A DNA stretch of 64,000 nucleotides from Methylobacterium fujisawaense (GCF_014138435.1 NZ_JACJIM010000003.1:310001-374000); one strand, 5' to 3'; positions 31,576 to 41,167 are shown, numbered from the stretch's first letter. Translations and numbers: made by a program. The notes: generated from the sequence alone by a model not told the origin.

Positions 31576-32445
31576 CTAATCCGTCCGCTCGCCCTCGACG
31601 GCCTTGGTCTCCTCCACCTCCGGAGCGACCTGCCCGTAATTCAGCACCGCCACCAGCGCCACGCCGCCGAAGGTGTTGCCGAGGAGCGTGGGGAGGAAGA
31701 ACTTCAGCCCGTAATCGCCCATTGAGGCCGCCCCCGTAACGACCAGGTAGAAGGCCTCCACGGAGCCGGCGACGATGTGGGCGAGGCTGCAGAGCGCCAC
31801 CAGCCACGTCATCAGCAGGATCACGAACGGCGCCGCGCTGGCCGTGGCGGGGAGGAACCAGACCATCAGGGCGATCATCCAGCCGGCGAAGACCGCCTTG
31901 ATGAACGTCGCCCAGAAGCCGTGCGCGATGGCATCGTGGCTGATCTCCGCGAAGGCCTTGAGGACCGGCGGCTCGAAGGCGCCCGAATGGGCGAGCAGCG
32001 TCGCGATCGCCAGCGTTCCCAGGATGTTGCCCGACAGCACGATGGTCCAGAGCCGGATGACCCGGAGGCCCGTCTTCACCGAGCGGTCGTGCAGCAGCGG
32101 CAGGATCGGCGTGATCGTGTTCTCGGTGAAGAGCTGCTGGCGCCCGAGGACGACGACCAGAAATCCCACCGCATAGCCCATCGAACTCACAATCTTGGCC
32201 CAATCGGTCTCGGGCAGGTGGCTCCGCAGGACCCCCGGCACGATCAGGGACAGGGCGATGCTCAGGCCGGCGGCGAAGGCCGAGAGGAACAGGGCGAGGC
32301 CGTGGCGCCGCAGCTCCTCGTCGCCGCCGAGCCGGATGACCTCGTGCAGGACGTAGGCATCGGGCCGGACGATCTCGGAGACCTCCTTCAGCAACGCGTC
32401 GCGGCGAGCCTCCGGATCGCCGCGCTTATTCTTGTCCCGAACCAT
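31576..32445 (-). CDS. Formate/nitrite transporter (FNT) family channel, YfdC-like
   Basis: 289 aa from the ATG at 32445. About six hydrophobic segments start near residue 45 (LALFLSAFAAGLSIALSLIV), after a charged N-terminal domain. FNT features include GRQQLFTENTITPILPLL near 100, FWATFIKAVFAGWMIALMVW and GNTFGGVALVAVLNYGQV. It resembles the YfdC subgroup, whose substrate is unknown. Formate or nitrite transport is by family only. It is convergent with the F0 operon. Confidence 0.88.
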   Translation of the reverse strand: MVRDKNKRGDPEARRDALLKEVSEIVRPDAYVLHEVIRLGGDEELRRHGLALFLSAFAAGLSIALSLIVPGVLRSHLPETDWAKIVSSMGYAVGFLVVVLGRQQLFTENTITPILPLLHDRSVKTGLRVIRLWTIVLSGNILGTLAIATLLAHSGAFEPPVLKAFAEISHDAIAHGFWATFIKAVFAGWMIALMVWFLPATASAAPFVILLMTWLVALCSLAHIVAGSVEAFYLVVTGAASMGDYGLKFFLPTLLGNTFGGVALVAVLNYGQVAPEVEETKAVEGERTD

Positions 32446-32495
32446 CCGCCCAGCTCCGCAACGCAACTCGATCCGATCGGATGCAGGATAGTCCG

Positions 32496-33236
32496 TCAGG
32501 CCGAGAGACGCGCCACCAGCGCCTCGACCGCGCTCCGTGCCTCCGCGAGCGCCTGCGCGTCCCGGCTGCGCACGACGATCCGGTTGCGAAAACCGTCCGG
32601 AGTCATCGCGGGATACGAGCCGATGGAGACGGCCGGCCGCGCCTTGGCAATCTCGCCGAGGTCGCCCGCGTAGTTGCCCTCCGGGAGGCCGGCCGCCTCG
32701 ATCGTTTCGGACAGCATCGCGGCGCCGCCTGTCAGCGTCGGGGCGATCGAATCCAGCATGGCCTGCATGATGCTGGGCACGCCGGCCATCACGTGGACAT
32801 TGCCGAGGCGGAAGCCCGGCGCCTTCGAGACCGGGTTGGCGATCAGGTCGGCTCCGAACGGAATCCGCGCCATGCGCAGGCGCGCCGCGTTCAGGTCCTC
32901 GGGCTTGTGCCGCTCCAGCAGCATCGCACGCGCCCGCTCATCGACATCGATGCCGACCCCGAAGGCCTCGGCCACGCAATCGGCGGTGATGTCGTCGTGG
33001 GTCGGGCCGATCCCGCCGGTGGTGAACAGATAGGTGTAGCGGGCACGCAGGGCGTTGACCGCCTCGACGATCATGGAGGCCTCGTCGGGCACGATCCGCA
33101 CCTCGCGCAGGTCGATGCCGGCGGCGGTGAGGAAGTCGGCAATCGTGCCGATGTTCTTGTCCTTGGTGCGACCCGAGAGGATCTCATCGCCGATGACGAG
33201 GATCGCGGCGGTGACGGATTCGGAAGGCTGGGTCAT
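32496..33236 (-). CDS. CinA/MoaB-like molybdopterin-binding domain protein
   Basis: 246 aa from the ATG at 33236. The MoCF-binding fold shows AAILVIGDEILSGRTKDKN (residues 10-28), LFTTGGIGPTHDDITADCV near 70 and VHVMAGVPSIMQAML near 145. The C-terminal CinA deamidase domain is absent, so it is the short CinA-N form. Known CinA proteins hydrolyse ADP-ribose or act on pyridine nucleotides; the role here is not set by sequence. Confidence 0.87.
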   Translation of the reverse strand: MTQPSESVTAAILVIGDEILSGRTKDKNIGTIADFLTAAGIDLREVRIVPDEASMIVEAVNALRARYTYLFTTGGIGPTHDDITADCVAEAFGVGIDVDERARAMLLERHKPEDLNAARLRMARIPFGADLIANPVSKAPGFRLGNVHVMAGVPSIMQAMLDSIAPTLTGGAAMLSETIEAAGLPEGNYAGDLGEIAKARPAVSIGSYPAMTPDGFRNRIVVRSRDAQALAEARSAVEALVARLSA

Positions 33237-33313
33237 GGAACTCTGGCGTCGGGCTGGGCCTGCAGGCAGATAGCGCAACCGCTGCCCGCGACTACGTGAA
33301 CCCCGAGGACCCG

Positions 33314-34027
33314 ATGCAGTTCGCCGCGCCGCTCGTGCCGGGACGGCTCGTGCAACGCTACAAGCGCTTCCTGGCCGACATCGATACCGATGAGGGACGG
33401 GTCACGGTGCACTGTCCCAATCCCGGAGCGATGCTCGGGCTGAACACGCCCGGCGCCCGGGTGCTGCTGTCGCGCTCGACCAATCCGGCACGCAAGCTGC
33501 CGCTGACCTGGGAGCTGGTGGAGGCCGACCTGCCCGGGGGGCTGCAATGGGTCGGCATCAACACCCTGCGCCCGAACGCCCTCGTGGCCGAGGCCTTTCG
33601 CGCCGGCGCGATCACGGCGCTCGCCGGCCACGATACGCTGAAGCCGGAGGTCCGCTATGCCGAGGCCAGCCGGGTCGATTTTCTGGCGAGCGGCGCGGTG
33701 GCCGGCCCCTGCCACGTCGAGGTGAAGAACTGCCACATGATGCGTCGGGCGGGCCTCGCGGAATTCCCCGATTGCAAAGCCGCCCGCAGCGCCCGGCACA
33801 TGCGCGACCTGGCTCAGGTCGTGGCCGAGGGGGGCCGGGCGCTGGTGGTCATCGTCGTGCAGATGAAGGCCGAGGCGTTCGACGTCGCCCGGGACATCGA
33901 CCCCACCTTCGACCGGGCGTTCCGGGAGGCGCGAGCGGCGGGTGTGGCGGTCCGGGCCTACCGATGCGCCGTCGGGCCGGAGGGCGTCGTCCTCGCCGGG
34001 GAGATTCCGGTGGTCACGCCGCCCTGA
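33314..34027 (+). CDS. sfsA: SfsA family DNA/RNA nuclease
   Basis: 237 aa, ATG at 33314 with GAGGA 6 bases upstream. Family blocks: GRLVQRYKRFLADID, HCPNPGAMLGL, STNPARKLPLTWEL, CHVEVKNCHMMRRAGLAEFPD and ARSARHMRDLA. SfsA was named as a sugar-fermentation stimulator; later work suggests a PD-(D/E)xK-like nuclease. The GTG at 33296 is a weaker start. It overlaps the FkbM gene by 14 bases tail to tail. Confidence 0.93.
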   Translation: MQFAAPLVPGRLVQRYKRFLADIDTDEGRVTVHCPNPGAMLGLNTPGARVLLSRSTNPARKLPLTWELVEADLPGGLQWVGINTLRPNALVAEAFRAGAITALAGHDTLKPEVRYAEASRVDFLASGAVAGPCHVEVKNCHMMRRAGLAEFPDCKAARSARHMRDLAQVVAEGGRALVVIVVQMKAEAFDVARDIDPTFDRAFREARAAGVAVRAYRCAVGPEGVVLAGEIPVVTPP

Positions 34028-34856
34028 CGGTGCTGCGCTCGAACATCAGGTTCAGCCGGGAGCGGGCGATCTCGCGATAGCCGTAGCGCGCCAGATGCTG
34101 CAGCAGGTCGAGCTGCCACTGCCCGGTGCCGTTCTCGATCAACAGGATCCGCGGCAGGAGCGCGTCCGGCGCCTCGCGCAGGAACGGCTCCAGGATGAGG
34201 TCTTCGGCGCCCTCGACGTCGAGCTTGACGGCATCGACCCGGGTCAGGCCCTCGCTCCGCAGGAGATCGAGGAGCGTCACCGCCGGGACGGTGATCCGCG
34301 CACCCTCGTTGGTGCCGACGATGCGCAGGCTCGACTCGCCGCGGTTGCGCGGATCGATGAACAGGGTCAGCTCGCCTGCCTTGTCGGCCACCGCGCAGGC
34401 GACCGCCTTCACGGTGTGGAACGGGTTCTGGGCGATGTTGTAGGTCAGGCGGTCGAACACGTCGGGCTGGGGCTCGACCGCGACGATCCGCGCCCCCGGG
34501 CCCGAGAAGGCCGCCACGCACAGGGCGTAGGCGCCGACATTGGCTCCGATGTCGAGGAACACGCAGTCCCTCGGCAGGTGCTTCTGGAGCAGCGCGCGCT
34601 CCTCCGGATCGAAGAACTGCGGGGTGAAGAGCACCTTCTTCTCGCAGTTGTTGTTGTAGGGGTGCAGCCGCATCCGCGCGCCGTAGCGGGTCACGTCGAG
34701 GGGCTTGCCCCCGAGCCGCGCGATGGCGATCCGGCGCAGGAACAGCGCGAGGCGCCGCCCGTACCAGGATTCGGCCGGGATCCGGTTCGTGCGGCGGGTG
34801 ATCGCCGCGACGAGACCGGACGGTTCATAGGTGCCGTAGGGCTGGATGTCGGTCAT
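34014..34856 (-). CDS. FkbM family methyltransferase
   Basis: 280 aa. The AdoMet-binding site is CVFLDIGANVGAYALC near residue 98, followed by IVAVEPQPDVFDRL, VDAVKLDVEGAEDLIL near 208 and LIENGTGQWQ. These are FkbM-type O-methyltransferase blocks. Targets of this family are usually sugars or secondary metabolites; none can be named here. It stands alone between sfsA and a divergent hydrolase. Confidence 0.9.
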   Translation of the reverse strand: MTDIQPYGTYEPSGLVAAITRRTNRIPAESWYGRRLALFLRRIAIARLGGKPLDVTRYGARMRLHPYNNNCEKKVLFTPQFFDPEERALLQKHLPRDCVFLDIGANVGAYALCVAAFSGPGARIVAVEPQPDVFDRLTYNIAQNPFHTVKAVACAVADKAGELTLFIDPRNRGESSLRIVGTNEGARITVPAVTLLDLLRSEGLTRVDAVKLDVEGAEDLILEPFLREAPDALLPRILLIENGTGQWQLDLLQHLARYGYREIARSRLNLMFERSTVRAA

Positions 34857-34972
34857 GACCGGGGCGGTTTGCCAGCCGGCGCCCCGAGCCGCAAGCGGAT
34901 CGATCCACGTTGCTCCGGCGCGCTCCGGTGGTCTAAGCCGTGGCCGAGCTTGATGAACACGGGTTGCGCGGC

Positions 34973-35737
34973 ATGGAGTCCTTCAATTCCGACGGCGTGC
35001 GGATCGCCTATATCGACGTCCCGCCCGCGGACGGGGCCGGGAAGCCGATCCTTCTGATCCATGGTTTCGCGTCGAACCATGCGGTCAATTGGGTCAACAC
35101 CCAGTGGGTGCGCGCCCTGACCCAGGCCGGCTACCGCGCGATCGCGCTCGACAACCGCGGTCACGGCGAGAGCGAGAAGCTCTACGATCCGGCCGCCTAC
35201 AGCTCCGACGCGATGGCCAACGACGCGATCCGGCTTCTCGACCATCTCGGCATCGAGCGCGCTCACGTCATGGGCTACTCGATGGGCGGGCGGATCACCG
35301 CCCATATTGCCCTGGACCATGCGGACCGGGTTCGCTCGGCCCTGATCGGCGGCCTCGGAATGCACCTCATCGAAGGCAAGGGTTTGCCCTCGGGGATCGC
35401 CGAGGCCCTGGAGGCGCCCGCCGGGACGCCGGCGCCCAACCCGACGGCCGCAGCCTTCCGCACCTTCGCCGAGCAGACCCGCAGCGACCTGCGGGCGCTG
35501 GCCGCGTGCATGCGCGGCTCACGTCAGACGCTGAGCCGGGGGGAACTCGCGCAGATCGAGGTCCCGGTTCTGGTCTCGGTCGGGACCCTCGATACGGTCG
35601 CGGGCTCCGGCCCCGGGCTCGCCGCCCTGATCCCGGACGCCCGGGCCCTCGAGATCGAGGGCAAGGACCACTCCACCGCGGTCGGTGCCAAGCCGCACCG
35701 GGACGGGGTGCTGGCCTTCCTGGCCGCGCAGCCCTGA
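34973..35737 (+). CDS. Alpha/beta-fold hydrolase
   Basis: 254 aa. Oxyanion region ILLIHGFASNHAVNW near 25, then ALDNRGHGES near 60, the nucleophile elbow GYSMGGR near 103, and the C-terminal catalytic His in EGKDHSTAV near 228. All triad positions are filled. The ATG at 34973 is chosen because homologues begin at this SDGVRIAYID strand; a GTG at 34940 is possible. The substrate is unknown. Confidence 0.88.
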   Translation: MESFNSDGVRIAYIDVPPADGAGKPILLIHGFASNHAVNWVNTQWVRALTQAGYRAIALDNRGHGESEKLYDPAAYSSDAMANDAIRLLDHLGIERAHVMGYSMGGRITAHIALDHADRVRSALIGGLGMHLIEGKGLPSGIAEALEAPAGTPAPNPTAAAFRTFAEQTRSDLRALAACMRGSRQTLSRGELAQIEVPVLVSVGTLDTVAGSGPGLAALIPDARALEIEGKDHSTAVGAKPHRDGVLAFLAAQP

Positions 35738-35741
35738 AGCC

Positions 35742-36521
35742 TCAGCTCTTCAGCCGGTAGCCCGTCCGGAAGATGTAGGTGACGAGGCCGAGGCAGATCA
35801 CCAGGAACAGAGCGGTCATGCCGAGGCTGATCGCGATGTTCACGTCCGCCTTGCCGAAGAACGCCCAGCGGAAACCGCTGATCAGGTACACGACCGGGTT
35901 GAGCAGGCTCACCGCGTGCCAGAAGGGCGGCAGCATGGAGATCGCGTAGAAGCTGCCGCCCAGGAAGGTGAGCGGGGTCACGACGAGGAGCGGCACCAGC
36001 TGCAGCTTCTCGAAGCCGTCCGCCCACAGGCCGATGACGAAGCCGAACAGGCTGAAGGTCACCGCGGTGAGGAGCAGGAAGCCGAGCATCCAGAGCGGGT
36101 GATCGATTCGCAGTGGTACGAACAGGGCCGACGTCGCCAGGATGATCAGCCCGATCAGGATCGATTTGGAGGCCGCCGCGCCGACGAAGCCCAGCACCAC
36201 CTCGAGCGGCGAGATCGGCGCCGACAGGATCTCGTAGATCGTACCGGCGAAGCGCGGGAAGTAGATGCCGAAGGAGGCGTTCGAGATGCTCTGCGTGAGC
36301 AGCGAGAGCATGATCAGGCCGGGCACGATGAACAGCCCGTAGGGCACGCCGTCGACCGCCGAGACCCGGGAGCCGATCGCGGCGCCGAACACCACGAAGT
36401 ACAGGGTGGTCGAGATGACCGGAGCCAGGATGCTCTGCCCGGCGGTGCGCCAGAAGCGGCCCATCTCGAACCGGTAGATGGCCCGGACCGCCGGCCAGTT
36501 CAGGGTGAACGCCGCGCTCAT
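35742..36521 (-). CDS. ABC-2 type transporter permease (YadH-like)
   Basis: 259 aa with six membrane helices and the ABC-2 pattern: [20 protein letters not shown] in the cytoplasmic loop, then [16 protein letters not shown] near 190, and [16 protein letters not shown]. Its start overlaps the stop of the ATPase gene by 4 bases, so the pair is translationally coupled. It forms the membrane part of an exporter similar to E. coli YadGH; the substrate is unknown. Confidence 0.93.
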   Translation of the reverse strand: MSAAFTLNWPAVRAIYRFEMGRFWRTAGQSILAPVISTTLYFVVFGAAIGSRVSAVDGVPYGLFIVPGLIMLSLLTQSISNASFGIYFPRFAGTIYEILSAPISPLEVVLGFVGAAASKSILIGLIILATSALFVPLRIDHPLWMLGFLLLTAVTFSLFGFVIGLWADGFEKLQLVPLLVVTPLTFLGGSFYAISMLPPFWHAVSLLNPVVYLISGFRWAFFGKADVNIAISLGMTALFLVICLGLVTYIFRTGYRLKS

Positions 36522-37450
36522 GCCTGTGCCCTCTCCTCGCGCACGAGGCCCACGAAGATGTCCTCCAGCGAACTCTGTTCGGTGTGAAGGTCCTTGAAGC
36601 GGATGCCCGCCGCCGCCAGGCCGGTGAGAAGCCCGGTGATGCCGGTCCGCTCGGCGCGGGTGTCATAGGTATAGACCAGCTCGCTGCCCTCCCCCGAGAG
36701 CGCCAGGCCGTAATCGGCGAGTTCCGGCGGCACCGCGGTGATCGGCTGCTGGAGATGCAGGGTCAGCCGCTTGCGCCCGAGCTTGTGCATCAGCGCGGCC
36801 TTCTCCTCGACCAGGATGATCTCGCCCCGGCGGATGACGCCGATGCGGTCGGCCATTTCCTCGGCCTCTTCGATGTAGTGGGTGGTGAGAATGACGGTGA
36901 CGCCCTGCTGGCGCAGGTCGCGCACGAGGCGCCACATATCCTGGCGCAGCTCCACGTCGACGCCTGCGGTGGGCTCGTCGAGGAACAGCACCCGGGGCTC
37001 GTGCGACAGCGCCTTGGCGATGAGCACGCGCCGCTTCATCCCGCCCGACAGGGTCATCAGCCGGCTGTCGCGCTTGTCCCATAGGGACAGCGCCCGCAGG
37101 ATCCGCTCGATATGCCCGGCATCGGGCTTCATCCCGAACAGGCCGCGGGAGAAGCTCACGGTGTTCAGCACCGTCTCGAAGGCGTCGGTGGTCAGTTCCT
37201 GCGGCACGAGGCCGATCGCCCGGCGTGCGGCGCGGTAATCCGCCACGATGTCGTGGCCGTCGACCAGAACGCTTCCCGAACTGGCGGTGACGATGCCGCA
37301 GACGATGTTGATGAGCGTCGACTTGCCGGCACCGTTCGGACCCAGCAACGCGAAGATCTCCCCCCGCTCGATGGCGAGGTCGATGTCGCGCAGGGCGGTG
37401 AAGCCGGACGTGTAGGTCTTCGACAGCTTCGAGATGGAGATGATCGGCAT
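36518..37450 (-). CDS. ABC transporter ATP-binding protein (YadG-like)
   Basis: 310 aa ABC ATPase: Walker [10 protein letters not shown] near 38, Q-loop GLVPQEL, signature [15 protein letters not shown] near 140, Walker [13 protein letters not shown] near 158, and switch His LTTHYIEEA near 192. The C-terminal 80 residues are an extra regulatory domain typical of drug/polyketide ABC-2 exporters. It is partnered with the overlapping permease gene. Confidence 0.95.
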   Translation of the reverse strand: MPIISISKLSKTYTSGFTALRDIDLAIERGEIFALLGPNGAGKSTLINIVCGIVTASSGSVLVDGHDIVADYRAARRAIGLVPQELTTDAFETVLNTVSFSRGLFGMKPDAGHIERILRALSLWDKRDSRLMTLSGGMKRRVLIAKALSHEPRVLFLDEPTAGVDVELRQDMWRLVRDLRQQGVTVILTTHYIEEAEEMADRIGVIRRGEIILVEEKAALMHKLGRKRLTLHLQQPITAVPPELADYGLALSGEGSELVYTYDTRAERTGITGLLTGLAAAGIRFKDLHTEQSSLEDIFVGLVREERAQA

Positions 37451-37626
37451 CGGGGCCTGGAACGAGCTGGGGCATGCGCGGTGCCGGCAGCCATGAGGCC
37501 GGCACCGGAAACGCGGTGGGCCGACCGATCGGACCGTCTTCGGTAGCGGGCGCCCCTATAGCACGCGGCAATCACGGTTCTGACAGACCCCGTGTGTGCC
37601 ACCGCACCGCGAGGACGCCGCGTCCC

Positions 37627-37878
37627 TTAGGTGCGGCCGTAGCGCTCCGCCAGCGCCACGCACTCCTTCCGGAGATCCGGATCTTCGATGCGCGAGAAGG
37701 CCGTCAGCAGCGCGGCACATTCCGCGGCGCTCGGGCCGCGGGTTCCCCCGGAGGCTGGCGGCCTCCGGAATGTGGATTCCGGAACGTTCAACATGCGGGC
37801 GATGTCTCGAAGCAGCTTGTCCCGCTCACGAGCCGACTGGGCCGCGCCGTCGAGATCGAATCCGCCCGCGTCCGTCAT
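37627..37878 (-). CDS. Small conserved-looking protein, unknown function
   Basis: 83 aa, ATG at 37878 with GAAGAG 6 bases upstream. Charged and mainly helical: ARERDKLLRDIARMLNVPES, a Pro/Gly linker, then ECAALLTAFSRIEDPDLRKE. The second half is reminiscent of the C-terminal tail seen on Rhizobiales helix-turn-helix regulators, without the DNA-binding part. No function is assigned. Confidence 0.6.
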   Translation of the reverse strand: MTDAGGFDLDGAAQSARERDKLLRDIARMLNVPESTFRRPPASGGTRGPSAAECAALLTAFSRIEDPDLRKECVALAERYGRT

Positions 37879-38149
37879 GATCTCTTCGAAACCAATCCTT
37901 CAGCCGAGCGCGAATGCACGGGGTCCCACACACGCGCCGTTCGCGCGGCGCGGCTCTACCATTCACACTCTCGCGGCGGGTGCAACCTACCGTTATGGCT
38001 CTACCTCGGAAGAGGGCTGCGACTTAAGGCCGAATGGCTGGCGCGTAGAGGCAGATCGGTGGGCGTGCCTCCGGATTCGGCCAGCGTGAAGCAACCTCCA
38101 CGCTGGAACATCATCAAAAAATACAACTATAGGTGGCGGCAATGCCGCC

Positions 38150-38461
38150 CTAGGCCGCGTGGCGTAGGGCGAACAGCGCGGCCAATCCCAGGATCGTCGC
38201 ACCGCCGAGAAATCGACGCCAGGGATTCACGCCGCGCAGCAGCTCATCGGCAGCCCACCAAGCCAGCGCAAGATCCGCCCCAAGGGACAGCCAGGATGCG
38301 AGCGGCCCGTGCTCCTGCGCCGACCAAGCGGCCAGACTGAAGCCAGCAAATAGCCAGAGCGGCAGATTGGGCCACTGGGCCACCGTCATGGCGCCGGTGT
38401 TCCTGTCGCGGAACAGCCAATCGAGCGCCCGCCGGACGGTCGTGGGCGGTGATGGGGCCAT
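38150..38461 (-). CDS. Small membrane protein, unknown function
   Basis: 103 aa from the ATG at 38461. A basic N-terminus (VRRALDWLFRDRN) precedes about three hydrophobic helices: LPLWLFAGFSLAAWSA, LGADLALAWWAADELL and GGATILGLAALFALRHAA. A central GVNPWRR loop is basic. It is well separated from neighbours and the function is unknown. Confidence 0.65.
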   Translation of the reverse strand: MAPSPPTTVRRALDWLFRDRNTGAMTVAQWPNLPLWLFAGFSLAAWSAQEHGPLASWLSLGADLALAWWAADELLRGVNPWRRFLGGATILGLAALFALRHAA

Positions 38462-38684
38462 GGCTCGAACCTTCCTGCTTCCAGCAGGTGCGTAGCGCCG
38501 CATCGGATCGGACCAAGATGAACCGCCGCCTGCGGATCCCGAATTAACGCAGCGGTAACGTTAGTAAACAGAAACCGTCGGTAAATCCCTAACGGAACCT
38601 GAAAGGACTCGCGAGAATCCCACGCTTTGGATGATGATCGGACATCGCAGCGGCGGCCCGTCAGCCGAACAACGAGGATCGATC

Positions 38685-38774
38685 ATGAGCGCGCGCCTGG
38701 AAGATCTGAAGTTCATGCTGACGCTCAGCGCCGTCGTTCTCTTCGGCAGCGGCCTCGACATCATCCTGCGCTGA
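38685..38774 (+). CDS. 29-aa hydrophobic peptide
   Basis: ATG at 38685 with CGAGGATCG upstream, stop at 38772-38774. The product starts MSARLEDLKFMLTLSAVVLF and ends GLDIILR, one short helix. Its last 14 bases overlap the end of a membrane protein gene on the other strand. The ribosome-binding site and the hydrophobic pattern suggest a real gene; the length alone cannot prove it. Confidence 0.45.
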   Translation: MSARLEDLKFMLTLSAVVLFGSGLDIILR

Positions 38775-39090
38775 TGGCACCGGTCAGGCGGGGCGGCAGG
38801 GCCGGGCCGCCGCGCACGATGGCGCGTCCGAGCGCCGAGCGGGCTGCCGAAGGGCGGCCCTGCAATCCGCTGCCACGGCCCGGTGTGAACGGGACGGCGA
38901 CCGCGTGCGACGCGAAGTCCACGCGGCGGAGCGTTCCGGCGGTGGCGGACGGGATCTGCCCGGAGCGGAGAAAGCTCCGCAATTCGGCGGCCTTCGCCTG
39001 GCGTTCCGTCCGTATCCGGAGCACCGCGATCACGAGGCCGACCAGCCCGGCCGCCTCCAGGAACGCCGCGACCACGTAGCCCGAAGCCAT
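38761..39090 (-). CDS. Small N-terminally anchored protein, unknown function
   Basis: 109 aa, ATG at 39090 preceded by GGTGGAAACGG. One N-terminal helix (GYVVAAFLEAAGLVGLVIAV) is followed by a basic, helical stretch (RIRTERQAKAAELRSFLRSG). The Gly/Arg/Pro-rich rest may be disordered. No family recognised. Confidence 0.5.
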   Translation of the reverse strand: MASGYVVAAFLEAAGLVGLVIAVLRIRTERQAKAAELRSFLRSGQIPSATAGTLRRVDFASHAVAVPFTPGRGSGLQGRPSAARSALGRAIVRGGPALPPRLTGAISAG

Positions 39091-39335
39091 CCGTTTCCAC
39101 CAACCGTATTGAGGGAGTTGCCGCTGTTGCTGCGGCCGTCTCCGCTCTGCGCCGCGATGGTTAGCGAGACCTTAACGGCTACGTAGATCGCCGCAGGTCC
39201 GCCGGTGCCGTCCATTCCTTCGCAACGCCAAGGTTTCGGCTTATGCGCTTGTCGCAGCAGCGAAACTCAAGCGCGGTCACGCGCCTCGCGGCACGCGCCC
39301 ATGCGTGTTCAGGAGCCTGTGAACGCGGATCCGCC

Positions 39336-39719
39336 CTACCACATGTCGAGGGCGACGCGCGCCTCGTCCGACATGCGGCTCTGATCCCACGGCGGATCGA
39401 ACACCATGGTCACCGAACAGGACTGGACGCCCGGCACGGCGCTCACCGCGTTCTCCACCCAGCCCGGCATCTCACCGGCCACCGGGCAGCCCGGGGCGGT
39501 CAGCGTCATGTCGATGGCGACCTTCCGATCGTCGCCGATATCGACCTTGTAGATCAGGCCGAGTTCGTAGATGTCGGCCGGAATCTCGGGATCGTAGACG
39601 GTCTTCAGGGCCGCGACGATGTCGTCGGTCAGGCGATCGAGCTCCGCCTGCGGGATCGCGGAATCGCCTTCGACGGCGGGGGCGTTCATGCCCCCCGTGA
39701 TGGTGGCGTCGGTGGTCAT
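39336..39719 (-). CDS. sufT: SUF system assembly protein SufT (MIP18/DUF59 family)
   Basis: 127 aa from the ATG at 39719. The MIP18/DUF59 core is VYDPEIPADIYELGLIYKVD, then MTLTAPGCPVAGEMPGWVE with the conserved Cys, then MVFDPPWDQSRMSDEAR. SufT aids maturation of Fe-S proteins under high demand in other bacteria. It is the last gene of the suf cluster, 52 bases after sufS. Confidence 0.92.
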   Translation of the reverse strand: MTTDATITGGMNAPAVEGDSAIPQAELDRLTDDIVAALKTVYDPEIPADIYELGLIYKVDIGDDRKVAIDMTLTAPGCPVAGEMPGWVENAVSAVPGVQSCSVTMVFDPPWDQSRMSDEARVALDMW

Positions 39720-39771
39720 CGCTTCACTCTCCCCGGACCCGCGCGGACGGGACCAGCCTCGGATCCAGATA

Positions 39772-41016
39772 TCAGGTAAACAGCATCTCCGCCCTGCCGA
39801 GCGCTTCGGCAAGGGCATCGATCTCGGCGGTCGTGTTGTAGAGCCCGAAGGACGCGCGGCAGGTCGAGGTCACGCCGAACCGCTGGAGCAGCGGCATGGC
39901 GCAGTGGGTCCCGGCCCGGACCGCCACGCCTTGGCGGTCGATGACCGTGGCGATGTCGTGGGCATGAGCGCCCTTCATCTCGAAGGCGATCACACCGCCC
40001 TTGCCGGCAGCCGTGCCGATCAGGCGCAGGGCGTTCATCGCGCCGAGCCGCTCCTGCGCGTAAGCCGTCAGCTTCGCCTCGTGGGCGGCGATCGCGTCGC
40101 GTCCCAGCGTCATCATGTATTCCAGCGCCGCGCCGAGGCCGACAGCCTCGATGATGGCCGGGGTGCCCGCCTCGAATTTGTGCGGCGGTTCGTTGTAGGT
40201 GACCGCGTCCTCGCTCACCGTCCGGATCATCTCGCCGCCGCCCTGGTAGGGCGGCAGGCGCTCCAGCCATTCCTTCTTGCCGTAGAGCACGCCGATTCCG
40301 GTCGGCCCGTAGACCTTGTGGCCGGTGAAGACGAAGAAGTCGCAATCGAGCGCCTGCACGTCGACGGGCTGATGGACCGCGCTCTGTGCGCCGTCGAGCA
40401 GAACCGGGACGCCGTGGGCATGGGCGATACGCACGATTTCCGCGGCGGGCGTCACCGTGCCCAGCACGTTCGACATGTGGGTGATCGCCACCATCTTGGT
40501 GCGGGGCGAGAACAGCTTCTCGTATTCCTCCACCAGGAAATTGCCCTGGTCGTCCACCGGTGCCCACTTGATCACGGCGCCCCGGCGCTCGCGCAGGAAG
40601 TGCCAGGGCACGATGTTGGAGTGGTGTTCCATGATCGAGAGGATGATCTCGTCCCCCTCCCCGATCAGGCCGGCCCAGCCCATCGACGAGGCCACGAGGT
40701 TGTAGGCCTCGGTGGCGTTGCGGGTGAAGATGATCTCGTCCGTGGAGGCGGCGTTGAGGAACTGCCGCGTGGTCTCACGGGCGCCCTCGAAGCCCTCCGT
40801 GGCGGCGTTCGCCATGTAGTGCAGGCCGCGGTGGACGTTGGCGTAGCCGGTCTCCATGCAGGAGACCATCGCGTCGATCACCTGACGGGGCTTCTGCGCC
40901 GAAGCGGCGTTGTCGAGGTAGACCAGCTTCTTGCCGTAGACCTGCTGGCCTAGGATCGGGAAATCCTTGCGGATCGCCTCGACGTCGTAGGCGGGGGTGA
41001 GGACGGGTGCGTTCAT
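39772..41016 (-). CDS. sufS: Cysteine desulfurase SufS (class II)
   Basis: 414 aa PLP enzyme that takes sulfur from cysteine for Fe-S cluster building. The PLP Lys lies in FTGHKVYGPTGIG near 230, and the active-site Cys in RAGTHCAMPLLQRFG near 370. The short Cys loop RxGxHCA marks class II. It normally passes persulfide to SufE or SufU; neither is in this cluster. It is separated from sufD by a 187-base gap holding two hairpins. Confidence 0.95.
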   Translation of the reverse strand: MNAPVLTPAYDVEAIRKDFPILGQQVYGKKLVYLDNAASAQKPRQVIDAMVSCMETGYANVHRGLHYMANAATEGFEGARETTRQFLNAASTDEIIFTRNATEAYNLVASSMGWAGLIGEGDEIILSIMEHHSNIVPWHFLRERRGAVIKWAPVDDQGNFLVEEYEKLFSPRTKMVAITHMSNVLGTVTPAAEIVRIAHAHGVPVLLDGAQSAVHQPVDVQALDCDFFVFTGHKVYGPTGIGVLYGKKEWLERLPPYQGGGEMIRTVSEDAVTYNEPPHKFEAGTPAIIEAVGLGAALEYMMTLGRDAIAAHEAKLTAYAQERLGAMNALRLIGTAAGKGGVIAFEMKGAHAHDIATVIDRQGVAVRAGTHCAMPLLQRFGVTSTCRASFGLYNTTAEIDALAEALGRAEMLFT

Positions 41017-41059
41017 CGCTTCTCACTCACTGAGCGCCCACCCTTCGAAGAGGACGGGC

Positions 41060-41082
41060 CCCCTCCTCCATGCGGGGAGGGG
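41060..41082. repeat. Intergenic hairpin repeat, copy 1
   Basis: CCCCTCCTC at 41060-41068 pairs with GGGGAGGGG at 41074-41082 (one G-T pair) around a 5-base loop. It lies in the sufD-sufS gap and is related in sequence to the second hairpin 63 bases further on. Confidence 0.5.
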
Positions 41083-41144
41083 TAAGGGTGCGGGCGGGTC
41101 ATGAGGCGCCGCCGAGATTCGACCGGCGCCGCTCCCACCTCGGG

Positions 41145-41167
41145 CTCCTCCCCGCACGGGGGAGGAG
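41145..41167. repeat. Intergenic hairpin repeat, copy 2
   Basis: Perfect 9-base stem CTCCTCCCC (41145-41153) and GGGGAGGAG (41159-41167) with loop GCACG. With copy 1 it looks like a dispersed REP-like intergenic element inside the suf operon. It could stabilise the upstream mRNA or weaken read-through into sufS. Confidence 0.5.
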
